Positions 37,867 to 46,992 are shown, counted from the first letter of the stretch. The stretch: DNA of 64,000 bases from Anabaena minutissima FACHB-250 (GCF_014697125.1 NZ_JACJRG010000026.1:1-64000), one strand, 5' to 3'. Notes: a model not told the origin generated them from the sequence alone. Translations and numbers: made by a program.

Positions 37867-39531
37867 ATGATTGTCACAAATAATTCACCAAAACACTATC
37901 ATAATCCATTGAGAACAATCAACACTTTTGATAGTAAAAACCAAGTTTGGCGAGGTTCTTTAGATACCTTGGCTTTTGATGAAATAGGCATACAATCAAA
38001 GCTGTTGAATTTACAGAAACCATGTTATATTGTTAGAATCAAAGAAAAAATAGGTGTCAGCAATGACGGTTATTGGAGTGACTCCAATAATAGTAAAACA
38101 GAAGAAATAGAACTTCTAATAGCTGTTCCAGCTCTAATTAGTCAACAACTAGGTGATCCAAATTTCTTGCGTTTTCACAATGTGAAGTATGCCTATACTG
38201 CTGGTGCTATGGCTCATGGAATTGCTTCCGAAGAACTAGTGATTGCACTTGGAAAGGAAGGCATTTTGAGTTCTTTCGGTGCTGGTGGATTAGCTCCTGC
38301 TCGCGTTGAAACTGCTATTAAACGCATTCAGCAAGCTCTACCCCAAGGGCCTTACGCTTTTAACTTACTCCACAGTCCTAGTGAACCAGCTATTGAACGC
38401 AGAGTTGTTGACTTGTATCTTAAATATCAGGCAAGAACAATAGAAGCATCTGCTTTTTTAGATTTGACTGAAAATATTGTTTACTACCGAGCAGCTGGAC
38501 TAAGTTTAAATTCAGTCAATCAAATCGCCATCAATAATAAAGTTATTGCCAAAATTTCTAGGAGAGAAGTAGCAACTAAATTTTTGCAACCTGCTCCTAC
38601 AAAAATTCTTAAGCAATTAGTACAGCAAGGTCTAATTAGCGAATTACAAGCCAATCTTGCCGAAAAAGTCCCAGTTGCTGATGATGTCACTGTTGAAGCA
38701 GATTCTGGTGGACATACAGATAATCGTCCTCTGGTTTGTTTGTTATCTTCCATCCTGGAATTGAGAGATAACATTCAAAGCAAATATGGTTATGAGCAAC
38801 CAGTCAGAATTGGTGCAGGGGGAGGAATTGCAACTCCACAGTCAGCACTAGCGGCTTTTATGATGGGGGCTGGTTATGTTGTGACTGGTTCTATTAACCA
38901 ATCTTGTATTGAAGCTGGTACTTCTCAACACACTAAGCAATTGTTAGCTCAAGCTGAGATGGCTGATGTGATGATGGCCCCCGCCGCAGATATGTTTGAA
39001 ATGGGTGTAAAAGTTCAAGTTCTCAAAAGAGGAACTTTTTTCCCTTTACGCGCCCAAAAACTATTTGATTTATACAAAAGCTATGAATCAATTGAAGACA
39101 TTCCATTAGCTGAAAGAGATAAGTTAGAAAAACAAGTTTTCCAAAAGAGTTTAGATGCAGTTTGGCAAGAGACAGTAGCCTATCTTTCCCAACGTAACCC
39201 TGTGAAACTTGCCCAAGCAAGCAATAACCCTAAATTAAAGATGGCTTTGATTTTTCGCTGGTATCTCGGTCTATCATCTCGTTGGTCTAATTCGGGTGAA
39301 CCAGGTCGAGAAATGGATTATCAAATTTGGTGTGGGCCAGCGATGGGTAGCTTCAATGATTGGGTAAGAGGCTCATATTTAGAAGTTTCAAATAATCGAA
39401 AAGTAGTTGATGTTGCTCACCATATTATGACAGGGGCTGCTTTTTTATACCGCATTCAGAGTCTAAAGTTTCAAGGGCTACAAATGCCAGATAACTATAG
39501 TCAATACTTTCCATCAGAGATGAAAGTTTAG
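37867..39531 (+). CDS. PfaD-like flavin enoyl reductase
   Basis: 554 residues, normal for PfaD. It resembles nitronate monooxygenases/2-nitropropane dioxygenases, with TIM-barrel FMN features: GAGGLAPARVETAI, EADSGGHTDNRP, IGAGGGIATPQSALAAFMMGAGYVVTGSINQS. The C-terminal region has the PfaD-specific CGPAMGSFNDWVRGS. In PUFA-type synthases PfaD supplies the enoyl reductase that is missing from the large synthase. Tight spacing to the PfaB-like gene implies cotranscription and possibly fixed stoichiometry. Confidence 0.92.
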   Translation: MIVTNNSPKHYHNPLRTINTFDSKNQVWRGSLDTLAFDEIGIQSKLLNLQKPCYIVRIKEKIGVSNDGYWSDSNNSKTEEIELLIAVPALISQQLGDPNFLRFHNVKYAYTAGAMAHGIASEELVIALGKEGILSSFGAGGLAPARVETAIKRIQQALPQGPYAFNLLHSPSEPAIERRVVDLYLKYQARTIEASAFLDLTENIVYYRAAGLSLNSVNQIAINNKVIAKISRREVATKFLQPAPTKILKQLVQQGLISELQANLAEKVPVADDVTVEADSGGHTDNRPLVCLLSSILELRDNIQSKYGYEQPVRIGAGGGIATPQSALAAFMMGAGYVVTGSINQSCIEAGTSQHTKQLLAQAEMADVMMAPAADMFEMGVKVQVLKRGTFFPLRAQKLFDLYKSYESIEDIPLAERDKLEKQVFQKSLDAVWQETVAYLSQRNPVKLAQASNNPKLKMALIFRWYLGLSSRWSNSGEPGREMDYQIWCGPAMGSFNDWVRGSYLEVSNNRKVVDVAHHIMTGAAFLYRIQSLKFQGLQMPDNYSQYFPSEMKV

Positions 39532-39691
39532 AGTTTTTCTAGGTTCACCAATAGACTCCCAATCAGGATTAACTGTCTTTAGAAATCCTAAATAATATGT
39601 GAAAAATTTTCATTAATGTAGTAAGGTAGGGTGAACAAAATCTGTGTGTATCTCAAAAATTAAATCTGATGTCTGTAAGAGCTAAATTAAT

Positions 39692-41056
39692 ATGAGTTAC
39701 GACAGAAATTTGGGGCAGCTTGAGCAAGCTATGGAAGTTTTAAATGCTCGTGCTAAAACTTGGAATGTAGTAACTATTAGTCGGATTAAGGGGTGTCTTG
39801 ACGAAGATATACTGAAATCAACTCTACACATTATTCAATGTCGTCATCCTAGACTTAACTCACGGATAGTGAGCTTAAAAAATAAGCTTGCATTCCAAAC
39901 TAAAGGAACTCATAAAATACCTTTGCGAGTTGTTACAATTTTAAATTGTGAACAATGGACAGAAGTATTCAATGAAGAAATGAATCATGCAATACCTAGT
40001 AGCAAATATCTAACAAGAGTAGTTCTAGTTCAGGTTTTAAGTAATCCACAAGTCAATTTTTTAATAACAACAGCACATCATGCGATCGCCGATGCGTTAT
40101 CATGTATCCAACTTCACTCAGAAATCTTCACTTACTATCAAAAATTTTCCATTGGTGAAGCAATCCAGCCATTGATTAACTTAACTCCTCTCCCGCCAAT
40201 AGAGAAACTAATACCTCAATCGAAGCAGGGTTTAAAAGGGAAGATAAGTAGCTTGCTTTTCTTATTGAATGTGGCTTTTCAGAAAGTTTGGTATCGACCA
40301 GATACATTAGGCTTTGAAAAATACGTACCTATTGGACAACGTTATAGCCATATTGTTCACCGACAACTTAATCCACAGTTAACCCAACAGTTTATCAATC
40401 GTTGTCGGCAAGAAAATACAACAGTGAATAGTGCTTTATGTGCTGCTATGATGTTTGCAGTTGCACAAAAATTAATTAAGGAGAATAAAAAAAATCTGCG
40501 CCTAAGTTGTTTGACATACCTTGATTTAAGAAGACACATTAAACCTGCCATTCCTGATGAAAGTATGGCTGTTTTGGCTACATCTAACATGGGATTATAT
40601 AGCATAAATAAAGCTACATCTTTTTGGCAAGTCGCACGAGAAGTAAAACAAAATTTAGACGTTAGTATCAAGCAAGGCAATATCTTTAAAATGATATTGA
40701 TTGCTAAATACCTTATAGACTTTTGCTTTATCTATCCTAAAGAAGTAGCTGCTACAGTATCTGTTTCCAATGTTGGCAAAGTAAACATACCCAAAGTTTA
40801 TGGAGAATTAGAACTAGAAGAAATCAGTTTTGCTGGTACTCATGCTTTATATGGAGGAGTCTTCATTCTCCATACATCAACTTTTCAAGGAAAGATGTTA
40901 TTAAATTTTGTCTGTTCTTGTCCTTCTATTAGTGAAGAAACAATGGAAGCTCTGGTAAATAATTTTATCAGCTACATTTTGAATGTTTCTCATTCCCAGT
41001 ATAATCATTGCTTGTTTGATATTCAAGAAAAAGATTATTACTCAGTGAAACAATAA
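39692..41056 (+). CDS. Condensation-superfamily acyltransferase (PapA/WS-DGAT-like)
   Basis: 454 residues. The catalytic motif HHxxxD is intact (His129, His130, Asp134) but the usual following Gly is Ala135. Further landmarks are an N-terminal LEQAMEVLN opening, DLRRHIKPAI and VSNVGKV, as in polyketide-associated acyltransferases such as PapA5 and in alcohol O-acyltransferases. No signal peptide. In PapA-type systems this enzyme takes the acyl chain directly from a carrier protein and esterifies an alcohol or amine, which could be the release step here because no thioesterase is present. Acceptor unknown. It lies 160 bases after the PfaD-like gene. Confidence 0.8.
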   Translation: MSYDRNLGQLEQAMEVLNARAKTWNVVTISRIKGCLDEDILKSTLHIIQCRHPRLNSRIVSLKNKLAFQTKGTHKIPLRVVTILNCEQWTEVFNEEMNHAIPSSKYLTRVVLVQVLSNPQVNFLITTAHHAIADALSCIQLHSEIFTYYQKFSIGEAIQPLINLTPLPPIEKLIPQSKQGLKGKISSLLFLLNVAFQKVWYRPDTLGFEKYVPIGQRYSHIVHRQLNPQLTQQFINRCRQENTTVNSALCAAMMFAVAQKLIKENKKNLRLSCLTYLDLRRHIKPAIPDESMAVLATSNMGLYSINKATSFWQVAREVKQNLDVSIKQGNIFKMILIAKYLIDFCFIYPKEVAATVSVSNVGKVNIPKVYGELELEEISFAGTHALYGGVFILHTSTFQGKMLLNFVCSCPSISEETMEALVNNFISYILNVSHSQYNHCLFDIQEKDYYSVKQ

Positions 41057-41171
41057 TTAAACTTTTCCCTGATATACATCTTGGTGTCAATATTACTATA
41101 CTGGCAAATTTAGCAACTTCATGGTTAATTTAAATACTGCTGCTATTAGGCAATAAATTAGAGGTACATGA

Positions 41172-41480
41172 ATGAGTCAGCATATGCCTAACAATACAAC
41201 TAATAAACTGGATTACACAGCAGAAGAAATTCAACTGTGGCTCGTCTCTAATATTGCTGTACAGATGGCAATTCAACCTGATGAAATAGATATTAAAGAG
41301 CCTTTAGATAGCTACGGTTTAGATTCTGTACAGGCAATTATGCTTGTTAAAAAAGCAGAAAAATTATTAGGATTTAACATTTCACCTATGCTACTTTGGC
41401 ATTATCCTACTATTGAATTGCTGGCTGAACGGTTAGAGGAAGAATTGGCAACTTCAGAATCAGAAACTTTTCAAATTTAA
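41172..41480 (+). CDS. Free acyl/peptidyl carrier protein
   Basis: 102 residues, GAGGT ribosome site. The phosphopantetheine motif is YGLDSVQAIML, with the attachment Ser in GLDSVQ. The AEEIQLWLVSNIA start is typical of loading-type carrier domains coupled to AMP ligases or acyltransferases. It sits between the acyltransferase and the TubC-docked protein, so it may shuttle the chain between the synthase and a finishing enzyme. No dedicated phosphopantetheinyl transferase is in the window. Confidence 0.9.
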   Translation: MSQHMPNNTTNKLDYTAEEIQLWLVSNIAVQMAIQPDEIDIKEPLDSYGLDSVQAIMLVKKAEKLLGFNISPMLLWHYPTIELLAERLEEELATSESETFQI

Positions 41481-41741
41481 ATACTTTTTAAGAAACACAG
41501 GAGACAAAGCGGGAAGGAGAGTGATTGTTTCTTGTAGATTTTGCTAGTGCGTAGCCGTGCTAGTTTGTGGCTGATATCTTGCACGATTCTTAATAAGCTG
41601 TAGGTAATGCTAGCAACATAAAATCAGGGTTTTATGAAGATAGAAGCATTGCACCTTACAAAAATTGGCATTAAATAACTGGTGCAAGATGTTAGATACT
41701 GCAAATTATTTTATTTTAAAATTTCAGGAGATTTTGCAAAT

Positions 41742-43619
41742 ATGAACGCATCAGAATTGGTAGCAACCCTGAATCAACAGGGTGTTCATCTGTGGGTTGA
41801 TAACGACAAACTAAATATTCGTTCTCCTAAAGGAGTAATCACACCGGAAATTCAAGAAACATTGATTGCCAAAAAATCAGAAATTCTGGCTTTTGTACGG
41901 GAAATGGATGTTGCTACAAAATCTGCATATATACCTTTAACTCAAGGATTAAGTTTGCACACTATTGGATGTTTAATTGGAGGTTTTTTTGATAAATCAA
42001 GCGAGGATTATCAGCCACCAATCATTGATGCAAAAGTTATGGCTCAAAGGCTGATAGTGACATTTAAACCCTTACCTCCTACGTACAAAAAGCAAGAAGT
42101 ATTAAAATTTCGTCAGGAATTGGAAAAAATACTCAAAAATTATGGAGTTAAAATTTTACCTTGGGAAGAAGCCACACAAGAATTTGCTTATGATATATCT
42201 ATTCCTGTAATTAATCAAAAGAAAATTTTCAAATTGAGAGGAGTTAAAGCAGCAGTTAATGCAGTTATTGATGTAGAAAATCCTCCTTCCTTATTGAGAC
42301 AGTTAGGTATTTTGGTAGCAGAGAATTTTTATAAATTTTACTCTCAAGCAATTTTAAAAAATCGCACAATCCCTGTCGTTAAAATCGCCAAGTTGAGCAG
42401 TTGGGCAGAGGAACACGCAGCGAAATATGTGGAAGATCCTACTAATACACAAGTGATAATTATTACTGAAATAGACAATGATTTTATTAACCCTGCTATA
42501 TCATATAAACAAAAGATAAATATTGGGTTAAAAACTTTAGTAAGGACATTTTCAGAAATTGTTATTGGAGTCTCAAATGATAAAATTTCCATATTAAATA
42601 TGAACCTGTCTGACTCTATTTTTGCAAAAAATGAGATAGAAGAGTTTGTTTTAAAATCACTAATCCCTAAAGTTTTTGTCCCAATTACCCCACTTTTACT
42701 GAGCCAATTTGAATTAGGAAAGTACAATCCTCAACAATCTAGTTATGCTGGAAATTTAGTAAAATTGGGACAACGGCTAGCATCAACAGGTTTATTTCCA
42801 TCTGGTTTTAAGCTAGATGACATAATTAAAAGAAAATCTCATCGAGATATTGTCAATGTCATAGTCAATGGCAGAACGGGTGTTTCTTATGGTTTTGTCG
42901 CCTATGCTGAACCTCCACAATATGTAGGAGCAACAGAAATAACTGCAAATGAGTGGGAGAACCTTTTACCTATTGAAGGGTTTAGCAATGATGAGATTCG
43001 TCGGAATGAAAACAGTAGGCGTTATATCAGAATCAAAATTGGCGAAGAATATTTATTTAAGCAAATTCCTGATATTTGGTTGGTAAGTTCTCGCTCAGGT
43101 GCAAATAAAACAGATTTAAGCCTCACCAGTGATATTATCCGTATTGGCTTGAAAGAAAGGTTATTCCTAGAATTACCAGAAGGTATTCAAACTGAGGTTG
43201 TAGACATTAAACCTTCTTATGATATTTATGTCATGCTTGCTATTACTTTAGCGGCTGCTTTATATACACCAGAATTGATTAAAAATGGTGCGCCAATTGT
43301 CCATTTTCACGGCTACCCTGCATTTGAATGGTTTACAAATAATGAATGGTGTGTTGGAGTCAATAATCCTTCTGTACCTTGTGGTACTTATGAATCTGGG
43401 GTGTTCAATTTTTTAGGTATTTCTAGTTTAGCTAGCAATACAATTAAAACTATCGATTTGGTTAGTTTAATAGAACCAGATCATGGCACAAATTTTATAG
43501 CCAGTAATATGGACTATTTAGTCGAAAGATTAAAAATTGGGTGTGCAGAAGGTCAAATTGAGCTAGGTGGAAAACATTTTGCCTCCTTGAAAAATAACCT
43601 TAGCAAATCCCAAATTTAA
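41742..43619 (+). CDS. TubC-type docking domain fused to an uncharacterised domain
   Basis: 625 residues from ATG 41742 (CAGGAG upstream); a GTG at 41682 is in frame but less likely. Residues 1-55 (NASELVATLNQQGVHLWVDN, then KLNIRSPKG...ETLIAKKSEILAFV) match the TubC N-terminal docking domain, which links megasynthase subunits. The remaining 570 residues match no family I recognise. They have no P-loop, AMP-binding, P450 or SDR motif. A late segment has an ITLAAALYTPELI helix and a HFHGYPAFEWF...CVG...PCGTYESG cluster with His, Glu and Cys that could be an active site or metal site. No strong membrane helix. A docking domain on a stand-alone protein implies recruitment to the synthase or ACP. 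Function unknown. Confidence 0.75.
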   Translation: MNASELVATLNQQGVHLWVDNDKLNIRSPKGVITPEIQETLIAKKSEILAFVREMDVATKSAYIPLTQGLSLHTIGCLIGGFFDKSSEDYQPPIIDAKVMAQRLIVTFKPLPPTYKKQEVLKFRQELEKILKNYGVKILPWEEATQEFAYDISIPVINQKKIFKLRGVKAAVNAVIDVENPPSLLRQLGILVAENFYKFYSQAILKNRTIPVVKIAKLSSWAEEHAAKYVEDPTNTQVIIITEIDNDFINPAISYKQKINIGLKTLVRTFSEIVIGVSNDKISILNMNLSDSIFAKNEIEEFVLKSLIPKVFVPITPLLLSQFELGKYNPQQSSYAGNLVKLGQRLASTGLFPSGFKLDDIIKRKSHRDIVNVIVNGRTGVSYGFVAYAEPPQYVGATEITANEWENLLPIEGFSNDEIRRNENSRRYIRIKIGEEYLFKQIPDIWLVSSRSGANKTDLSLTSDIIRIGLKERLFLELPEGIQTEVVDIKPSYDIYVMLAITLAAALYTPELIKNGAPIVHFHGYPAFEWFTNNEWCVGVNNPSVPCGTYESGVFNFLGISSLASNTIKTIDLVSLIEPDHGTNFIASNMDYLVERLKIGCAEGQIELGGKHFASLKNNLSKSQI

Positions 43620-43760
43620 ATAAAATTGAGAATTTATAAAGTATGAGACAGATTAACTATTCAAAATTTAATTTTGTAATACTATTCCTGTCTCATCTGA
43701 TTTATAAATTCTTATCAATATGTAAATTTTGTTGAAATTTGAATCGTAACCTATCTATCT

Positions 43761-44765
43761 ATGAAACTCTCAGAATCCACACTGCTAATTTCTGGAATTG
43801 ATGATTTTGTTGGTTTCCGAACTGCTGAACTAGCTATAACACAGGGAATGAAAGTTCGCGGGTTACAAAGTTCCGTAGATAATGCCAAAAAAACACAAAA
43901 TTTAGGTGCTGAGGTAATTGTTGGTAGCATTACTGATCCTATGACTGCTCAAAAAGCTTTTCAGGGAGTAGATATTGTTTTGCATACTGCTGAACTTGCC
44001 GAAGAAGTTGGCTCAATTCAGAAGTTTCGAGAGATAAATGTTGATAGCACTATTAATATTTTTAATGCTGCTAGAAACGCTGGAGTGAAAACTTTTATAC
44101 ATCTCTCTAGTGTGATGGTTTATGGCTTTAACTATCCTAATAATGTTACAGAAAAATTCCCTCTTTCTGCCAATAACAATCCTTATTGTCAAACAAAAAT
44201 AGAAGCTGAAGAAGCATTATTAAAATTAAATATATCCCCAGATGTTGGCATGATTATTATCAGAGCAGGGGATGTTTATGGGACAGGAAGCATTCCTTGG
44301 GTAGTCAGACCATTACAGTTGATGCGCCAAAAATCATTTGCCTATATCAATGATGGGAAGGGAGTCTGTAACCACGTATATATAGATAACTTGATTGATG
44401 CCATATTTCTCGCCATAGAAAAAGAAGCACATGGAGAGATTTTTAATATTACTGATGGTAGAGAAACTTCTTGGAAAGATTATTTTACTTATTTGGCAGA
44501 AATTGCAGGTTTACCTGTCGATTATCCTTGTTTGCCAAAGGATGAACTTAAAATGCTAGTAAAAATACGCCACCAAGGACAGAAACTGTTTGGGAAAAAA
44601 GCCGATATTGTCCCAGACTCTCTAGATTTTATCAGTCGCCCTTATGCTTATTCTATAGCTAAAGCAAAAGCAATGTTGAATTATCAACCTAAGATTGATC
44701 TGCAAGAAGGTATGCGACGCACTCAGGAATGGTTGCAGAAAACGGACATACCACATTGTAGGTAA
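43761..44765 (+). CDS. Extended SDR, NAD-dependent epimerase/3-beta-HSD-like
   Basis: 334 residues. The N-terminal Rossmann strand reads LLISGIDDFVGFR: the usual GxxGxxG is altered to GxDxxxG spacing, so coenzyme binding may be unusual. The later VLHTAE, LSSVMVYG and YCQTK (catalytic Tyr-xxx-Lys) motifs are intact, as is VHP-like NVDST. It belongs to the epimerase/dehydratase-like extended SDRs that often act on sugars, sterols or polyketide intermediates. It is the last gene before a strong hairpin and probably belongs to the lipid operon, for example reducing a keto group or preparing a head group. Confidence 0.8.
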   Translation: MKLSESTLLISGIDDFVGFRTAELAITQGMKVRGLQSSVDNAKKTQNLGAEVIVGSITDPMTAQKAFQGVDIVLHTAELAEEVGSIQKFREINVDSTINIFNAARNAGVKTFIHLSSVMVYGFNYPNNVTEKFPLSANNNPYCQTKIEAEEALLKLNISPDVGMIIIRAGDVYGTGSIPWVVRPLQLMRQKSFAYINDGKGVCNHVYIDNLIDAIFLAIEKEAHGEIFNITDGRETSWKDYFTYLAEIAGLPVDYPCLPKDELKMLVKIRHQGQKLFGKKADIVPDSLDFISRPYAYSIAKAKAMLNYQPKIDLQEGMRRTQEWLQKTDIPHCR

Positions 44766-44798
44766 TTTCATCTCTTAGCTATGGGACATCTCCGAAAA

Positions 44799-44839
44799 AC
44801 AATAAGAGAGCCGGAGCGATGCTCCGGCTCTCTTATTGT
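44799..44839 (+). terminator. Perfect 19-bp hairpin ending the lipid cluster
   Basis: ACAATAAGAGAGCCGGAGC, a GAT loop, then the exact inverse arm at 44821-44839. It starts 34 bases after the SDR stop. The stem is GC-rich in its centre and AT-rich at the foot, so it should terminate from either side. It marks the end of the plus-strand operon that begins near 27378. Confidence 0.75.
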
Positions 44840-44931
44840 AATTGTGTTGATTGATTAACTTCTTTCAAAAAATTAGGCACAAACAAGGAAAACGTGCAAA
44901 TATAAAGAAAAGCTTAAGAGGTTAGAGACTC

Positions 44932-45168
44932 ATGATCACTACCAAAATGATGCAACAGCTTTGGGCTGTAATCGAGTCTACTAATGTCACTACGTTACTC
45001 CAGTTTGATGATATGGCTCTAGTACAATTGCTTCTCCAGCAATTAAAAGCCAAGCAGGGAATTGACGCACAGTCAGATAGTAGCATTAATACCTACATAA
45101 AATCTAAACTACCTCTAATTCGAGACACGGCTGAAAGCCGATTGTGTTTAGAGCCAGAGAATCATTAA
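44932..45168 (+). CDS. Small conserved protein, paralogue of 21297-21524
   Basis: 78 residues, ATG start. It shares the pattern (L)W.VIE.T...TLL.FDD.ALV..LL.QL and a C-terminal INTYI.SKLPLIRDTAE with the 75-residue protein at 21297-21524. Helical, soluble, no catalytic motif seen. It lies between the lipid-cluster terminator and a small membrane protein. Function unknown. Confidence 0.7.
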   Translation: MITTKMMQQLWAVIESTNVTTLLQFDDMALVQLLLQQLKAKQGIDAQSDSSINTYIKSKLPLIRDTAESRLCLEPENH

Positions 45169-45190
45169 CGCAAAATTTGCCCAATAAAAT

Positions 45191-45457
45191 ATGATGAATC
45201 ACTGGCTAAGTATTGCCCTTGTAGCTTATCTAATTGGAGCGGCGATTGAGGGGGTCAGTACAGCCGGCCAGCTATCTCATTCATTGCCGGAATTAACCAA
45301 AGATACCCAAAATCAGGCATTAGAGCCTCATCCACTGAAGGAGAACTGGCGTGTTTTTGTTGCCATTGCCTCCGTAAGTATTTGTGGGGCGTGTTTTTGG
45401 CCTTGTCGCCTACTCCACCGTTTAATTAAAGGAAACAGTTCATCGGAAGACGCATAA
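45191..45457 (+). CDS. Small membrane protein, two hydrophobic segments
   Basis: 88 residues from ATG 45191 (MMNHWLS). Hydrophobic stretches at about 5-20 and 53-72, with a charged central part and a basic then acidic tail, suggest two membrane helices. It starts 22 bases after the previous small gene and so may be cotranscribed with it. No family recognised. Confidence 0.5.
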   Translation: MMNHWLSIALVAYLIGAAIEGVSTAGQLSHSLPELTKDTQNQALEPHPLKENWRVFVAIASVSICGACFWPCRLLHRLIKGNSSSEDA

Positions 45458-45615
45458 ATTTTGATATTCCTTTCTCCAAGTAACTTGTATATTTATACAT
45501 AAATTTCTCGGTAATATTATTTAGATGCCTGATTACTAGATGTGGGGCTTCTGTCGGTTCTAGCTAAATGCTATCTTAAGGGCAAAGTCATTTGCTCAAA
45601 TGAGAGGAAACCGCT

Positions 45616-46698
45616 ATGACTGCAACGCTCTTAGAAACTACTTCTATCGAGTCATTGCTAGGGGAAGAAGCCGAAAACCTGCTCACATACAAAGCTAAAG
45701 TTTCCCAAGATTTACTGCATTTACCGGGGTCTGACTTTATAGATCGAGTTTGGTTGCATAGCGATCGCAATCCGCAAGTATTGCGGAATCTCCAGCAACT
45801 TTATTCTACAGGTCGTTTAGCAAATACAGGTTATCTCTCAATTCTCCCAGTAGACCAAGGCATTGAACACTCCGCCGGTGCTTCATTTGCAGCCAATCCA
45901 ATTTACTTTGACCCAGAAAATATTGTCAGATTGGCGATCGCCTCAGGTTGTAATGCTGTAGCTACTACTTTAGGCGTATTGGGTAGCGTATCGCGTAAAT
46001 ATGCCCACAAAATCCCGCTTATAGCCAAAATAAATCATAATGAACTGTTGACTGCTCCTAATCAATTTGACCAAATATTGTTTGCTGATGTCGAACAAGC
46101 TTGGAATTTAGGCGCAATAGCAGTAGGCGCAACCATTTATTTTGGTTCAGAGCAGTCTACTAGACAAATTCAAGAAATTAGCCAGGCTTTTAAATACGCC
46201 CATGAATTGGGAATGGTGACAATTCTCTGGTGTTATTTGCGGAATAATGCTTTTAAACAAGACAAAGATTATCACGTTGCAGCTGATCTAACGGGACAGG
46301 CGAATCATTTGGGTGTGACAATTGAAGCCGACATTATTAAGCAAAAACTCCCAGAAAATAATCGTGGCTACGAAGCAGTTGCTCAAGCCACGGGTCAAAG
46401 TTACGGCAAAATTGATCAACGGATGTACACAGAATTAACAACTGATCACCCCATTGATTTAACCCGTTATCAAGTATTAAATTGTTACTGCGGACGTGCA
46501 GGTTTAATTAATTCTGGAGGTGCGTCTGGGAAGAATGATGTTGCAGAAGCAGTTCGTACCGCCGTTATTAATAAACGTGCTGGTGGTACAGGCTTAATTT
46601 CTGGGAGAAAGACTTTCCAAAAACCCTTTGAAGAAGGAGTAAAATTATTTCACACCATTCAGGATGTTTATTTGTCGCCAGATGTGACCATAGCTTGA
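45616..46698 (+). CDS. Class I fructose-bisphosphate aldolase (DhnA-like)
   Basis: 360 residues, GAGAGGAAA ribosome site. It contains SILPVDQGIEHSAGASFA, GCNAVATTLGVLG, LIAKINHNELL and a C-terminal NSGGASGKNDV...AGGTGLISGRK segment, characteristic of the archaeal-type class I aldolases that cleave fructose-1,6-bisphosphate through a Schiff base without metal. I did not assign the Schiff-base lysine with certainty. It acts in glycolysis, gluconeogenesis and the Calvin cycle in the cytosol. It is monocistronic. Confidence 0.92.
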   Translation: MTATLLETTSIESLLGEEAENLLTYKAKVSQDLLHLPGSDFIDRVWLHSDRNPQVLRNLQQLYSTGRLANTGYLSILPVDQGIEHSAGASFAANPIYFDPENIVRLAIASGCNAVATTLGVLGSVSRKYAHKIPLIAKINHNELLTAPNQFDQILFADVEQAWNLGAIAVGATIYFGSEQSTRQIQEISQAFKYAHELGMVTILWCYLRNNAFKQDKDYHVAADLTGQANHLGVTIEADIIKQKLPENNRGYEAVAQATGQSYGKIDQRMYTELTTDHPIDLTRYQVLNCYCGRAGLINSGGASGKNDVAEAVRTAVINKRAGGTGLISGRKTFQKPFEEGVKLFHTIQDVYLSPDVTIA

Positions 46699-46781
46699 TA
46701 AGAGCGCAGGGGTAGAGGACAGAGGAGAAAGTACAAACCTCGCTCCTGATAGGCGAAAAAGCACCCTTCCCCCTGTTCTTC

Positions 46782-46926
46782 TACGGTGTACACACAAGTC
46801 TGATAAACTTACCCGGTATCTTTATGATCCCCCCTAACCCCCCTTAAAAAAGGGGGAACTAGAATCAAACTCCCCCTTTTGAAGGGGGATTTAGGGGGAT
46901 CAAACCATAGAGGTGTGTACACCGTA
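46782..46926. mobile_element. MITE-like element with terminal inverted repeats
   Basis: 145 bp bounded by TACGGTGTACACAC and its exact inverse GTGTGTACACCGTA. Inside, a second inverted region (GATCCCCCCTAACCCCCCTT... and its complement) forms a long hairpin. No coding capacity. The inverse of its left end matches 57131-57183, so the family is dispersed. It may be a non-autonomous transposable element; no transposase is present. Confidence 0.55.
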
Positions 46927-46992
46927 ACCCTGTTCTCCCCTGCTCTTTCATTGGGGAGTGGGGGTAGTTCACTTTTAATATTTTAAATATGT

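Noticed and set aside
27378..39531. Assignment of the cluster to the classical heterocyst glycolipid (hgl) genes
   Set aside because: Family resemblance is strong, but the acyltransferase, free ACP and TubC-docked protein are not features I can match to it, and no alignment was possible. Symbols were withheld.
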